Shown: positions 16,931-25,761, numbered from the stretch's first letter. The stretch is DNA of 61,811 nucleotides from Pseudomonas sp. (GCF_030147005.1 NZ_JASLAW010000141.1:1-61811); one strand, 5' to 3'. A program made the numbers and translations. The notes: generated by a model from the sequence alone, not told the origin.

Positions 16931-18307
16931 ATGGCTATCAGTGTTTTCGATCTATTCAAAGTGGGCATCGGCCCCTCCAGCTCCCATACCGTCGGCCCGA
17001 TGCGCGCTGCGGCGACCTTTGCCCAGGCGCTGACCGACCAGCAGTTGGTCAGCCAAACTCGCCGCGTCGAAGTGCGTTTATACGGTTCGCTGTCCGCCAC
17101 CGGTGTCGGCCACGCCACCGACCGCGCTTGTGTGATGGGCTTGATGGGCGAATGGCCGGATCGAATCGACCCCACCTCGATCAACGCGCGTATCCAGCAA
17201 CTGCGCAAGTCCGGCCAGCTGTTGCTGGCAGGCCAACAGGCCATTGCCTTCAACTGGCACACCGACCTGCTGCTGCTCGATGAAAGCCTGCCCTACCACC
17301 CCAACGCCATGTCCCTGCACGCTTATGGCGACGATGGGCTGCTAAGCGAGCAAACCTACTATTCGGTAGGCGGCGGTTTCATCATCGAAGCCGCCGAAGC
17401 CGCGTCGGGCATTGCGCCGACCAGCGACGTGCAATTGCCCTACGACTTTTCCAGCGCCGTTGAACTGCTGGCCTTGTGCAACAAGCACGGCCTGCGGGTT
17501 TCGGAGTTGATGATGGCCAACGAACGGGCCTGGCGCAGCGACGAAGACATCCGCAGTGGCCTGCTGCATATCTGGTCGGTGATGCGCGAATGCGTGGAAC
17601 AAGGCCTGCGCGATGAAGGCATTCTGCCCGGTGGCCTGGACGTCCCGCGTCGCGCGGCGAAATTGCACCGCAGCCTGTTGGAAATCGGCAAGCCCAACGT
17701 GATCACATCCACCTTGTCGGCCATGGAATGGGTCAACCTGTTCGCCCTCGCCGTCAACGAAGAAAACGCCGCCGGCGGGCGCATGGTCACCGCGCCGACC
17801 AATGGCGCGGCGGGGATCATCCCGGCGGTGCTGCACTACTACATGAAGTTCAACGCCGACGCGTCCGACGATGATGTGGTCAATTTCTTGCTGGCTGCCG
17901 CCGCCGTCGGCATCCTCTGCAAGAAGAACGCCTCGATCTCCGGCGCCGAAGTCGGCTGCCAGGGCGAAGTCGGCTCAGCCTGCGCCATGGCTGCCGCCGG
18001 GCTGGCGGATATTCTGGGCGCCACCCCCGAGCAATTGGAAAACGCCGCCGAAATCGGCCTGGAACACAACCTCGGCCTGACCTGCGACCCGGTCGGCGGC
18101 CTGGTGCAGGTACCGTGCATCGAGCGCAACGCCATCGCGGCCGTCAAAGCGATCAACGCCACGCAGATGGCCCTGCGCGGCGACGGCAAACACTTCATTT
18201 CCCTCGACCGGGTAATCCGCACCATGCGCGATACCGGCGCCGATATGCATGACAAATACAAAGAAACTTCACGGGGCGGCCTGGCGGTCAGCTGGGTGGA
18301 GTGCTGA
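16931..18307 (+). CDS. sdaA: L-serine ammonia-lyase (iron-sulfur L-serine dehydratase)
   Basis: 458 residues. It deaminates L-serine to pyruvate and ammonia using a [4Fe-4S] cluster, not PLP. The N-terminal beta domain begins ISVFDLFKVGIGPSSSHTVGPM. The alpha domain holds the cluster cysteines Cys343, Cys385 and Cys396, and the protein ends in Cys458. These positions coincide with those I recall for Legionella L-serine dehydratase, in which the C-terminal cysteine occupies the active site in the resting enzyme. A serine/threonine transporter gene follows 61 bases later. Confidence 0.95.
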   Translation: MAISVFDLFKVGIGPSSSHTVGPMRAAATFAQALTDQQLVSQTRRVEVRLYGSLSATGVGHATDRACVMGLMGEWPDRIDPTSINARIQQLRKSGQLLLAGQQAIAFNWHTDLLLLDESLPYHPNAMSLHAYGDDGLLSEQTYYSVGGGFIIEAAEAASGIAPTSDVQLPYDFSSAVELLALCNKHGLRVSELMMANERAWRSDEDIRSGLLHIWSVMRECVEQGLRDEGILPGGLDVPRRAAKLHRSLLEIGKPNVITSTLSAMEWVNLFALAVNEENAAGGRMVTAPTNGAAGIIPAVLHYYMKFNADASDDDVVNFLLAAAAVGILCKKNASISGAEVGCQGEVGSACAMAAAGLADILGATPEQLENAAEIGLEHNLGLTCDPVGGLVQVPCIERNAIAAVKAINATQMALRGDGKHFISLDRVIRTMRDTGADMHDKYKETSRGGLAVSWVEC

Positions 18308-18368
18308 TCGGAGCACTTTCACCCGCCCCAACGTGAGCCCGCGCAAAAATAATAACGAGGCAATATCG

Positions 18369-19655
18369 ATGACTGATGTACGTACACCTGCTGCCGACAA
18401 TCCTGTGTCAGCAGCAACCGTGAGCACCGGCTGGACCAAACACGACACCACCTGGATGCTCGGCCTCTACGGCACCGCCATTGGCGCGGGCACCTTGTTC
18501 CTGCCGATCAATGCCGGCGTCGGCGGCTTCTGGCCCTTGATCGTGCTGGCGCTGCTGGCCTTCCCCATGACCTTCTTCGCCCACCGTGGGCTGACGCGGT
18601 TCGTGCTGTCGGGCAAATCCGGCGACATCACCGACGTGGTCGAAGAACACTTCGGCGTCGGCGCGGGCAAGCTGATCACCCTGCTGTACTTCTTTGCGAT
18701 CTTCCCGATTCTGCTGGTATACAGCGTGGCGCTGACCAACACCCTGGGCAGTTTCATGGAACACCAGCTGCACATGGCCCCGCCGCCCCGGGCGATCCTG
18801 TCGTTGGTGCTGATCCTCGGCCTGATGGCCATCGTACGCTGCGGCCAAGGCATGATCGTCAAGGCCATGAGCGTGCTGGTGTACCCATTCGTCGCCGCCT
18901 TGTTGCTGCTGGCCGTCAGCCTGATCCCCAACTGGAACGGCGCGTTCTTCGCCTCCGCCAGCGAAGGCATGCCGCTGCCGCTGTTCTTCAAGACCCTCTG
19001 GCTGGCAATCCCGGTGATGGTGTTCTCGTTCAACCATTCGCCGATCATCTCCGCGTTCGCCGTTGACCAGAAACGCGTTTATGGCGCCCAGGCCGAACGC
19101 AAAAGCAGCGGCATCCTCGCCACCGCCCACGGCATGATGGTGGTGACCGTGATGTTCTTCTGCTTCAGTTGCGTGCTGGCCCTGTCGCCGGCTGACCTGG
19201 CTGCGGCCAAGGCACAGAACATCTCGATCCTGTCGTACCTGGCCAACCACTTCCAGACCCCGGTGATCGCGTACGCCGCGCCGTTGATCGCGCTGGTGGC
19301 GATTACCAAATCCTTCCTCGGCCACTACATCGGCGCCAGCGAAGGCTTCCAGGGCCTGATCGTCAAATCCCTGCGCGGGCGTAATCGCTCAATGTCATCG
19401 AAATGGCTGGACCGCTGCACCGCGCTGTTCATGGTGCTGACCTGCTGGGCCGTGGCCACCTTCAACCCAAGCATACTGGGCATGATCGAAACCCTGGGCG
19501 GCCCGATCATCGCGTGCCTGCTGTTCCTGATGCCGATGTACGCCATCCGCCGCGTGCCGTCCCTGCGCCAGTATTCGGGCCAGGTGTCGAATGTGTTCGT
19601 GGTGGTGATCGGGCTGATTGCGCTGTCTGCGATCGTTTTTTCCGTACTGCCCTGA
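18369..19655 (+). CDS. sdaC: Serine/threonine transporter, HAAAP (SdaC-like) family
   Basis: 428 residues with about 11 hydrophobic segments; TWMLGLYGTAIGAGTLFLPINAGVGGFWPL is typical of SdaC/TdcC proton or sodium amino-acid symporters. It likely imports L-serine for the SdaA enzyme encoded upstream. The start at 18369 has ACGAGG before it; the open frame reaching back into sdaA is not used. The pairing with sdaA mirrors sdaCB in enterics. A REPIN follows. Confidence 0.9.
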   Translation: MTDVRTPAADNPVSAATVSTGWTKHDTTWMLGLYGTAIGAGTLFLPINAGVGGFWPLIVLALLAFPMTFFAHRGLTRFVLSGKSGDITDVVEEHFGVGAGKLITLLYFFAIFPILLVYSVALTNTLGSFMEHQLHMAPPPRAILSLVLILGLMAIVRCGQGMIVKAMSVLVYPFVAALLLLAVSLIPNWNGAFFASASEGMPLPLFFKTLWLAIPVMVFSFNHSPIISAFAVDQKRVYGAQAERKSSGILATAHGMMVVTVMFFCFSCVLALSPADLAAAKAQNISILSYLANHFQTPVIAYAAPLIALVAITKSFLGHYIGASEGFQGLIVKSLRGRNRSMSSKWLDRCTALFMVLTCWAVATFNPSILGMIETLGGPIIACLLFLMPMYAIRRVPSLRQYSGQVSNVFVVVIGLIALSAIVFSVLP

Positions 19656-19689
19656 AACAGGTCACCGCCTTCAAGAGCCACACAGGTCA

Positions 19690-19782
19690 AATGTGGGAGG
19701 GGGCTTGCTCCCGATAGCAGTGGTTCAGCCATGTATTTATTGGCCGTTACACCTATATCGGGAGCAAGCCCCCTCCCACATT
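19690..19782. repeat. REPIN (inverted REP pair, GGGGGCTTGCTCCCGAT subtype)
   Basis: AATGTGGGAGGGGGCTTGCT at 19690-19709 is matched by the inverted AGCAAGCCCCCTCCCACATT ending at 19782. The core differs from the CTCGCCAC subtype at 2.3 and 21.0 kb, so at least two REP subfamilies are present. Confidence 0.9.
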
Positions 19783-19922
19783 AAAATCTCAAAGCCTGTA
19801 CGGCACGGCCTTTGCTGTAGAGGTTATGAGGAAAACGGAATTTGGCCGGTGGTCAGGCAACGCGAACTATTCCCGACACCGGTCGTCAATGACTGCATGT
19901 TCTTATCAGGCGGTAACGCACC

Positions 19923-20240
19923 ATGGACAACCCTTTTCAGATCATCACCGACACCTTCAGCCCGCAATACCGCGTCAACCTGAGCATCCAGCGGCTGGAC
20001 GGCAGCATTATGCTCACCCTCTCGGATGACACCGGCGTAGTGGCCAAACGCATGATCAGCGCCGAACAACGCAACGACCCGCAACGACTCAAGCGCCTGG
20101 TGCAAAGCATCCAGTTCGGCATCGCTATTGAAAAGGGTCATAGCGCCATGGAAATCCTGGCGGTGATGACGGATGGGGACAATCACACGCTGTTGCAGCG
20201 ACCGCCCGCCCGTACTCTACCGTTCAGCGTCGGGCTTTAA
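19923..20240 (+). CDS. DUF3509 family protein
   Basis: 105 residues. The N-terminus MDNPFQIITDTFSPQYRVNL and the VVAKRMISAEQRNDPQRLKRL stretch match DUF3509, a small soluble family confined to Pseudomonas and relatives, of unknown function. No membrane segment or motif of known activity is visible. Its stop codon overlaps that of the convergent psiE by four bases. Confidence 0.8.
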   Translation: MDNPFQIITDTFSPQYRVNLSIQRLDGSIMLTLSDDTGVVAKRMISAEQRNDPQRLKRLVQSIQFGIAIEKGHSAMEILAVMTDGDNHTLLQRPPARTLPFSVGL

Positions 20241-20725
20241 AGCTCGCCCTTCTCGGTCTCCAGGCTCGCCTCGCCCTTGCGACGCGGGCCTTCGACCTTC
20301 ACCGACGGAAATGTCGACGACGCATAGCGCACCACCAGAATCGCAAAGGCCAACAGCAAAATCCCACCGCACAGGTAGATAATGCCCACGTCTGGCGGGT
20401 TGTGATGGGACACGTTGGAGATCAGCAGCCGCGTCAACGCGGTGATCGCGACGTAGATCAGAAAGCGCACCGGCATGTGGTTAGTCTTGAAGTAAATCCC
20501 GACCATCGCGCCCAATTCCAGGTAGATGAACAGCAGCAAGATGTCATCGATCTTGATGTGCCCGTTCTCCAGCATCCCCAGAAACTCCATCACCGCCGCC
20601 CAGGCGGTCACTGCACCAATGGCGAACAGCGCCAGGTAATGGAACGACTCCACAAACAGATTGCCCAGCGACTCGGCCAGCCCATGCACTTGCTGGCGCA
20701 GCCTTTCGGCCCAGTTGATTTTCAC
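20237..20725 (-). CDS. psiE: Phosphate-starvation-inducible protein PsiE
   Basis: 162 residues with four hydrophobic segments. LFVESFHYLALFAIGAVTAW and IYLELGAMVGIYFKTNHMPVRFLIYVAITALTR match the PsiE family of inner-membrane proteins of unknown function, induced by phosphate limitation in E. coli. The start is a GTG at 20725 with AAGGAAG upstream. No Pho box was evident by eye. Confidence 0.85.
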   Translation of the reverse strand: MKINWAERLRQQVHGLAESLGNLFVESFHYLALFAIGAVTAWAAVMEFLGMLENGHIKIDDILLLFIYLELGAMVGIYFKTNHMPVRFLIYVAITALTRLLISNVSHHNPPDVGIIYLCGGILLLAFAILVVRYASSTFPSVKVEGPRRKGEASLETEKGEL

Positions 20726-21333
20726 GATGTTGCTTCCTTAGGTCGACTCGACCGGATAATGCGGGGTGAAGGTGACGGTTGTTCTGCTTGCAGGAAAAAG
20801 GCCAGCGGCAGGTAGTGAGAGGGTGGCGGACTGACATTAGGCACTTAATCGGCCTGATGAGTAAAAGTTTCAACTCGATGAGCGCTTTCATCTCGCTCAT
20901 GACTTTTTTCATGGGGGGTGCCTGGGCGACGGTCATCCAGGGCTACTTGCGCCTTGGCTCTAAACCATTGGTCGTAGACGAAGGGTCCTCCATGCTTTGA
21001 AGAGTTTCAGACCCTCACTTTTCATATGAACGCCGCCTGTGTGGCGAGGGAGCTTGCTCCCGCTGGGGTGCGAAGCGCCCCGAGAGCCTGTCACGGTGTT
21101 TTTTTCTGGTAGCACTCCTTTGCCTGAATTGGGGCTGCCGCGCAGCCCAGCGCGAGCAAGCTCGCTCGCTCGCCACATCCGACGCATTCGGCAAAGGTGT
21201 CTTGGGGCCTCAAGCATGAAAGGCAAGTCACCGTAGGATCAACTCAGCAACCTCGGCGTGCTATACGCATTTCCGGTGTAGCAAACCCCCATTTCCCAAC
21301 TACATTAAAAACCTACTATCCAAACCCCGGCGT
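20726..21333. other. 608-base intergenic region with a REPIN
   Basis: Lies between psiE and the yebG promoter. It contains the REPIN at 21039-21177. A 47-codon frame at 20857-21000 (MSKSFNSMSAFISLMTFF..) has a hydrophobic stretch but no clear ribosome-binding site, so I do not call it a gene. Nothing else is recognisable. Confidence 0.5.
21039..21177. repeat. REPIN with one altered arm
   Basis: TGTGGCGAGGGAGCTTGCTC at 21039-21058 faces an inverted arm ending CGCCACA at 21177. The right arm reads GCGAGCAAGCTCGCTCGCTC in place of GGGAGCAAGCTCCCTC, so it combines features of the GAGCGAGC subtype seen at 30.7 kb. Confidence 0.85.
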
Positions 21334-21366
21334 TTGGCTTATGCTTTTAGCTGTATATAAATACAG
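21334..21366 (+). promoter_or_regulatory. yebG promoter with LexA (SOS) box
   Basis: CTGTATATAAATACAG at 21351-21366 fits the CTG-N10-CAG LexA consensus. TTGGCT at 21334-21339 and TATAAA at 21356-21361 are 16 bases apart, so the LexA box covers the -10 element. LexA would block polymerase until DNA damage. Confidence 0.9.
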
Positions 21367-21409
21367 TAGTCGCAAAAGACAACTATCGTGAAGGCATGTG
21401 AGGTGGTGA

Positions 21410-21670
21410 ATGGCCGTCGAAGTGGTATACCGCAGCAGCCGAGATCTGGATCGTTTATTCATGAATAAAGCCGAAGCTGACGCTCATGACAAAATGCTTG
21501 AACTCGCTGAGTTGCTGGCAGAAGTGTTGCAAAAAGCCGTGCCATCCCTGAGCGAGCAGCAGGTGGAAGAAGCGGGGATTTACATGGCGAAGAACCGCGA
21601 TGTATTTGCCAAGGCGTTCAAGAGCCAACCGGACGCGCTGTCCGAGTTGCTGAACGTGGCGGCGGAATAA
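21410..21670 (+). CDS. yebG: SOS-induced protein YebG
   Basis: 86 residues. The N-terminus MAVEVVYRSSRDLDRLFMNKAEADAHDKMLE-type sequence and the length match YebG, a small DNA-damage-induced protein. GAGGTGG precedes the ATG. A textbook LexA box 44 bases upstream and a strong terminator downstream make it a single-gene SOS transcript. Its molecular role is poorly defined. Confidence 0.92.
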   Translation: MAVEVVYRSSRDLDRLFMNKAEADAHDKMLELAELLAEVLQKAVPSLSEQQVEEAGIYMAKNRDVFAKAFKSQPDALSELLNVAAE

Positions 21671-21685
21671 AGCCCGAATTGAACA

Positions 21686-21715
21686 GGCCCTGAATCATGG
21701 ATTCAGGGCCTTTTT
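21686..21715. terminator. Rho-independent terminator after yebG
   Basis: GGCCCTGAAT at 21686-21695 and ATTCAGGGCC at 21701-21710 form a 10-bp perfect stem followed by TTTTT. It also suits the convergent leucine-dehydrogenase-like gene, whose stop is at 21725. Confidence 0.9.
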
Positions 21716-21724
21716 AATGCCCGA

Positions 21725-22744
21725 TTATTGGTAGAGCAAGCGCTCGGCGAGTTCGTCCGCGACCCGCGCCGGGGAGCGTTTTTCCGCTTGGGCGTGGGCG
21801 TAGATTTCGGTCAGGCGCTTGCCGATGTTGGACAGATGCGCGGTGATGCTTGGCAGCTCGGCGCCGCTGTGTTTGAGCGCCACGTAGATCAGCCCGCCGG
21901 AATTGATCACGTAGTCCGGCGCATAGAGAATGCCGCGCCCTTCCAGTTGGTCGGCGATGTCCAGGTGGGTCAGCTGGGCACTGGCGGAACCGGCCACGGC
22001 GGCGCAGCGCAGTTGGCCCACGCTCTGGCGGTTGAATACCGCGCCCAGGCCGCACGGCGCAAGGATGTCGCAGGGCGTGCTGAGCAAGGCGTCGTTGGCG
22101 ATGGGGTGCGCGCCCAGTTGTTCCATGGCCAGTTGCACCTTGCCGTGGTCGATGTCGCTGACCAGCAGTTCGGCGCCCGCCGCGTGCAGCTGTTCGGCCA
22201 GGGCATAACCGACGTTGCCCAAGCCCTGCACCGCCACGCGCAGGCCTTCGAGGTTGTCACTGCCCAGGCGGGCCATGGCGGTGCTGCGGATGCCGGTGAA
22301 TACCCCCATGGCGGCGTGGGGCGCCGGGTCGCCGGCGGCGCTGGTGCTGGTGACGAAGCGGGAATGTTGGGCGATGCAATCCATGTCGGCGACCGAGGTG
22401 CCGCTGTCGATGGCGGTGATGTAGCGCCCACCGAGTTGCTCGACGCAACGACCAAAGGCTTCAAACAGTGCCGCACGGCTCTCCACATGGGCTGGGCGCA
22501 AGATCACCGCCGCGCCGCCCCCCACCGGCAGGCCGGCCAGGGCGGCTTTATAGCTCATGCCCTGGGCCAGGCGCGCCGCGTCGGCCATGGCCGTTTCATC
22601 GTCGGGATAGGCAAGGTAGCGGCAGCCGCCCAAGGCGGAGCCCAGGCGACTGTTATGGATGGCGATGATCGCCTTCAACCCAGTCGCCGGGTCGACGCTC
22701 AGGTGCAGCGATTCCAGGCGGGTGCCGTGCATGAGCGCAAACAT
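21725..22744 (-). CDS. ldh: Glu/Leu/Phe/Val dehydrogenase family protein with altered catalytic site
   Basis: 339 residues aligning with NAD-dependent leucine dehydrogenases, which oxidatively deaminate branched-chain amino acids. The N-terminal substrate domain contains ALGGCRYLAYPDDETAMADA and MSYKAALAGLPVGGG. The Rossmann domain has GLGNVGYALAEQL. Lys66 (substrate carboxylate binding) is present. At the catalytic lysine position in the GGGK motif, the protein reads GGGAAVI, with Ala78 encoded by GCG. The Asp in AIDSGTS (Asp113) is kept. Unless this is a sequence error, deamination should be badly impaired, while fold and NAD binding look intact. GGGAG lies eight bases before the ATG. Confidence 0.85.
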   Translation of the reverse strand: MFALMHGTRLESLHLSVDPATGLKAIIAIHNSRLGSALGGCRYLAYPDDETAMADAARLAQGMSYKAALAGLPVGGGAAVILRPAHVESRAALFEAFGRCVEQLGGRYITAIDSGTSVADMDCIAQHSRFVTSTSAAGDPAPHAAMGVFTGIRSTAMARLGSDNLEGLRVAVQGLGNVGYALAEQLHAAGAELLVSDIDHGKVQLAMEQLGAHPIANDALLSTPCDILAPCGLGAVFNRQSVGQLRCAAVAGSASAQLTHLDIADQLEGRGILYAPDYVINSGGLIYVALKHSGAELPSITAHLSNIGKRLTEIYAHAQAEKRSPARVADELAERLLYQ

Positions 22745-22931
22745 CGTCGTGCTCCCGAATCACTTCTGGTAGTGGCCCAAGTATAGGCATGCGTCAGAAA
22801 AGTGCTGAACTGCACTGGAATAAACCGCCCGGTTTTGTGGGCTATATGACATAAGCGAGTGGGATATGTCTTAAGGCACTGGACGAAAATCCATAGCAGG
22901 GCTAAAACGAGGACATCCGCCGGAGAATGCA

Positions 22932-23735
22932 ATGAATCCCCGCAAAGCCTTTTTCGCCTGCCTGGACCGTTCACCCCCTGCGCTGTTCGAAGCCGCGCTG
23001 TGGATTGCCGCCGAACACGACGCCGCTGTGCAGCCGTTGCTGATCCTGCAGGACCTGAGCCTGTTGCAACAACAGCTCAGCCTGGGCATGCCTGTGCTTC
23101 CAGCCGTTGAACTTGGCCAGCCGCTGCTGCGCGGCATGAACGGCCTGGGGTTTGCCCAGGATGATTTCACTCCGTTACGCCCCGCCGCCGCGTTGCTGGA
23201 CAAGGTGCTGCAGCGCAAGCGCGGGCAACCCTTGGCCTTGGGCCTGGTCGCGCTGGAAATGGCGCGGCGCCTGGATATTCCCTTGGTGGGGGTAAATTTC
23301 CCCGGCCACTTCCTGTTGCGGGTGCCCGGTGCCGATCACCTGTTGGACCCGTGCGGCGGACGACGCCTGTACCCCAACGACTGTCGCGAGCTGTTGCACC
23401 GCCAATACGGGCCGAATCTGAAATTGCAGGCCGAGCACCTGCATACCGCCGAGCCACGTTCAATCCTGCAGCGCTTGTCGCGCAACCTGCGCCAGCTGTA
23501 CCTGGCCAACGACGAACCGCTGGCCGCCCTGGTGGACGCCGAGCGCGTGCTGGAGTTGGGCAATGCCAGCGCCGCCGATTACCTGGCACGTGCCAGCCTG
23601 TATCAGCGCCTTGACTGCCCGAGCGCCGAGCGCTTTGACCTGGAACATGCGTTGATGCTCAGCGAAGACCCGATCCAGCGCCTGCGCCTGACCGAGCGAC
23701 TCGGCCATCTGCCGCCCAACTGCGTCGTGCATTAA
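22932..23735 (+). CDS. SirB1 family protein (transglutaminase-like fold with TPR tail)
   Basis: 267 residues. The N-terminal part carries the SirB1/transglutaminase-like motif set (LQRKRGQPLALGLVALEMAR, then VGVNFPGHFLLRVPGADHLLDP), and the C-terminal part looks like short TPR-type helices (SRNLRQLYLANDEPLAALVDAERVLELG). The family is widespread and its activity is not established. GGAG lies just before the ATG. It converges on the MFS gene with a four-base overlap. Confidence 0.82.
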   Translation: MNPRKAFFACLDRSPPALFEAALWIAAEHDAAVQPLLILQDLSLLQQQLSLGMPVLPAVELGQPLLRGMNGLGFAQDDFTPLRPAAALLDKVLQRKRGQPLALGLVALEMARRLDIPLVGVNFPGHFLLRVPGADHLLDPCGGRRLYPNDCRELLHRQYGPNLKLQAEHLHTAEPRSILQRLSRNLRQLYLANDEPLAALVDAERVLELGNASAADYLARASLYQRLDCPSAERFDLEHALMLSEDPIQRLRLTERLGHLPPNCVVH

Positions 23736-25063
23736 GGCACCTTCAGAAGGGCCAACGGCGAGCGCACTTGAATAATCAACAACGCTGCAATCACTGCGGG
23801 AATCGCACAGAAAAAGAAAATCTGCTGCACCGGGATATGCATCGCCAGCAGCATGCTGCCGAACAACGGCCCCAGGATTGACCCGAAGCGCCCGACACCC
23901 AGCGCCCACCCCGTACCGGTAGCGCGCACCTGCGCCGGGTAGAAATTACTGGCAAAGGCGTTTAGGGTCAGTTGCCCGCCGATGATGCAGAACCCGGCGG
24001 CGAATACGCAGGCCACCAGATAACGCGGATTGTCATGATTCAGGCCCAGCAGCACAGTGCACACCGCAGCCGCTGCCAGCACACCGGACAGCAGGCGCAC
24101 CTTGCTTTTAAGCCGGTCGGCAAACCAGGCCATGCCAATTGCGCCCAAGGTGCCGGCGAACAGGAACATCGAGGTCACCAGGTTGGCTTGGTTCAGCGCC
24201 AGCCCGCTTTCAAGCAATAGCGAAGGCAGCCAACTGATCATGAAATACAACAGGATCAGGCTGACAAAAAAGGTCGCCCAGATCAGCAACGTCGGGCGGG
24301 CATAGCCATTACGGAACAGCTCCAGCACCGTCAGCGGGCTGCCCTGCTCGTGGCGGTTTTCGTCTTCGCTCGCAGGCGGCGGTTGCCAATCGGGCAACAT
24401 GCGCGCCGTGACGCTGCGCAACCGCAGATAAGGCGGCGCATCGCGCAGCAGACGTGGCAGCGATTCGGGCAGCAACCAAAGCAGGAACGGGAACAGCAGC
24501 AACGGCGTAACGCCCCCCGCCAGAAACACTGCCTGCCAGCCAAAGCCGTCGATGAACCCGGCGGCCACAAAACCACCCGCCGCGCCGCCGAACGAGAAGC
24601 CGCAGGCAGCCAGGGTCACCATAAAGGTGCGCATGCGTGGCGGCGAATATTCCGACATCAAGGCCATGGCGCTGGGCATCGCCCCGCCCATGCCGATGCC
24701 GCAGATAAAGCGTGCGGCCATCAAGGTGGTCAATGAATTGGCAAATACCATCAGCACCGTGAGGCTCGCGTAAATCAACACACAGCCCAGCAGGATGCGC
24801 CGCACACCGAACCGGTCCGCCAGCGGCGTCACCAACAGCGAGCCCAATGTCAGGCCGAGCAGGTTGGCGCTGAACACCGGCCCGAACGCCGCTTTTTCCA
24901 GCCCCCAGTCCTTGGCCAGTGCCGGCACCACATAGCCCAGCACCTGGGCGTCGTAGCCGTCGGTCACCAGCAGCAACGCCAGCAACAGAAGAATCAACCA
25001 CTGGTAGCGCGACACCGGACGGGCGTCGAGTGCCGCGCGAAAGCTGGCAATCTGATTGTGCAT
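23732..25063 (-). CDS. MFS transporter, aromatic acid:H+ symporter (AAHS) family
   Basis: 443 residues with 12 predicted membrane helices. The DGYD motif in helix 1 (LLLVTDGYDAQVLGYVVPAL) and the loop 2-3 motif (LLVTPLADRFGVRRILLGCV) are diagnostic of AAHS proteins such as PcaK. It lies 50 bases downstream of maiA in the homogentisate cluster on the same strand, so uptake of a phenylpyruvate- or homogentisate-like aromatic acid is a fair inference. The substrate is not proven by sequence. Confidence 0.88.
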   Translation of the reverse strand: MHNQIASFRAALDARPVSRYQWLILLLLALLLVTDGYDAQVLGYVVPALAKDWGLEKAAFGPVFSANLLGLTLGSLLVTPLADRFGVRRILLGCVLIYASLTVLMVFANSLTTLMAARFICGIGMGGAMPSAMALMSEYSPPRMRTFMVTLAACGFSFGGAAGGFVAAGFIDGFGWQAVFLAGGVTPLLLFPFLLWLLPESLPRLLRDAPPYLRLRSVTARMLPDWQPPPASEDENRHEQGSPLTVLELFRNGYARPTLLIWATFFVSLILLYFMISWLPSLLLESGLALNQANLVTSMFLFAGTLGAIGMAWFADRLKSKVRLLSGVLAAAAVCTVLLGLNHDNPRYLVACVFAAGFCIIGGQLTLNAFASNFYPAQVRATGTGWALGVGRFGSILGPLFGSMLLAMHIPVQQIFFFCAIPAVIAALLIIQVRSPLALLKVP

Positions 25064-25113
25064 CGCAAGGTACCTTTAATTTTTATTGTCGTGGCACAGA
25101 TCAAGGTGGAGCC

Positions 25114-25749
25114 TTAGGGCGTGTCAGGCTGATTGGCAGGATGGGCCTGCACAAACGCCGGATGCTGCGCCGCCAACGCCGCTACTCGGCCGATGCGCGG
25201 GTACGCCGCCAACGGCACCTTGAAACGCTCGGCCGCATATAACTGCGGAATCAGAAACGCATCGGCCATGCCCGGTTGCTCGCCGAAGCAATAGCCGTCA
25301 TCGCCAATCAACTGCTCCACCGCGCCCAGGCCCTGGCTGATCCAATGGGCGATCCAGTCAAGCAACTGCGCCTCATCGTGCCCCCACTTACGCAACAAGT
25401 TCTGCGTGCTGGAGTTATGCAACGGGTGAATATCACAGGCAATGATCGAGGCCACGGCGCGTTCACGGGCACGCGCCGTCAGGTCTTTGGAAAGCAGCGG
25501 CACCTGTGGATAACGTTCCTCCAGGTACTCGACGATCGCCTGTGACTGGATCAGCAGTTCACCTTGATCCGTCCGCAAGGCGGGCACGCGCCCTTGCGGG
25601 TTGATCGCCAGGTACTCGGGTTGGCGGTTGGCGCCACCCGCCGGCACCAGCAGATTGACCGGCACCGCCGCGAAATCCAGGCCCTTGAGCGCCAGGGCGA
25701 TGCGCACCCGATACGACGCGGTAGAACGGTAGTAGGTGTAGAGTTCCAT
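25114..25749 (-). CDS. maiA: Maleylacetoacetate isomerase (zeta-class GST)
   Basis: 211 residues. It isomerises maleylacetoacetate to fumarylacetoacetate with glutathione, the second step after ring cleavage in tyrosine and phenylalanine catabolism. The N-terminal thioredoxin-like domain has the zeta-class motif YRSTASYRVRIALALKG, followed by NPQGRVPALRTDQG and IVEYLEERYP. The C-terminal helical domain contains NLLRKWG and GMADAFLIPQLYAAERF. It lies 12 bases after fahA. The canonical SSCSYR appears here as STASYR, as in many bacterial members. Confidence 0.95.
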   Translation of the reverse strand: MELYTYYRSTASYRVRIALALKGLDFAAVPVNLLVPAGGANRQPEYLAINPQGRVPALRTDQGELLIQSQAIVEYLEERYPQVPLLSKDLTARARERAVASIIACDIHPLHNSSTQNLLRKWGHDEAQLLDWIAHWISQGLGAVEQLIGDDGYCFGEQPGMADAFLIPQLYAAERFKVPLAAYPRIGRVAALAAQHPAFVQAHPANQPDTP

Positions 25750-25761
25750 GAGCCTGCCCTC

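Noticed and set aside
20857..21000. 47-codon frame with a hydrophobic stretch upstream of a REPIN
   Set aside because: No clear ribosome-binding site or family. It could be a small membrane protein but cannot be supported from sequence alone.
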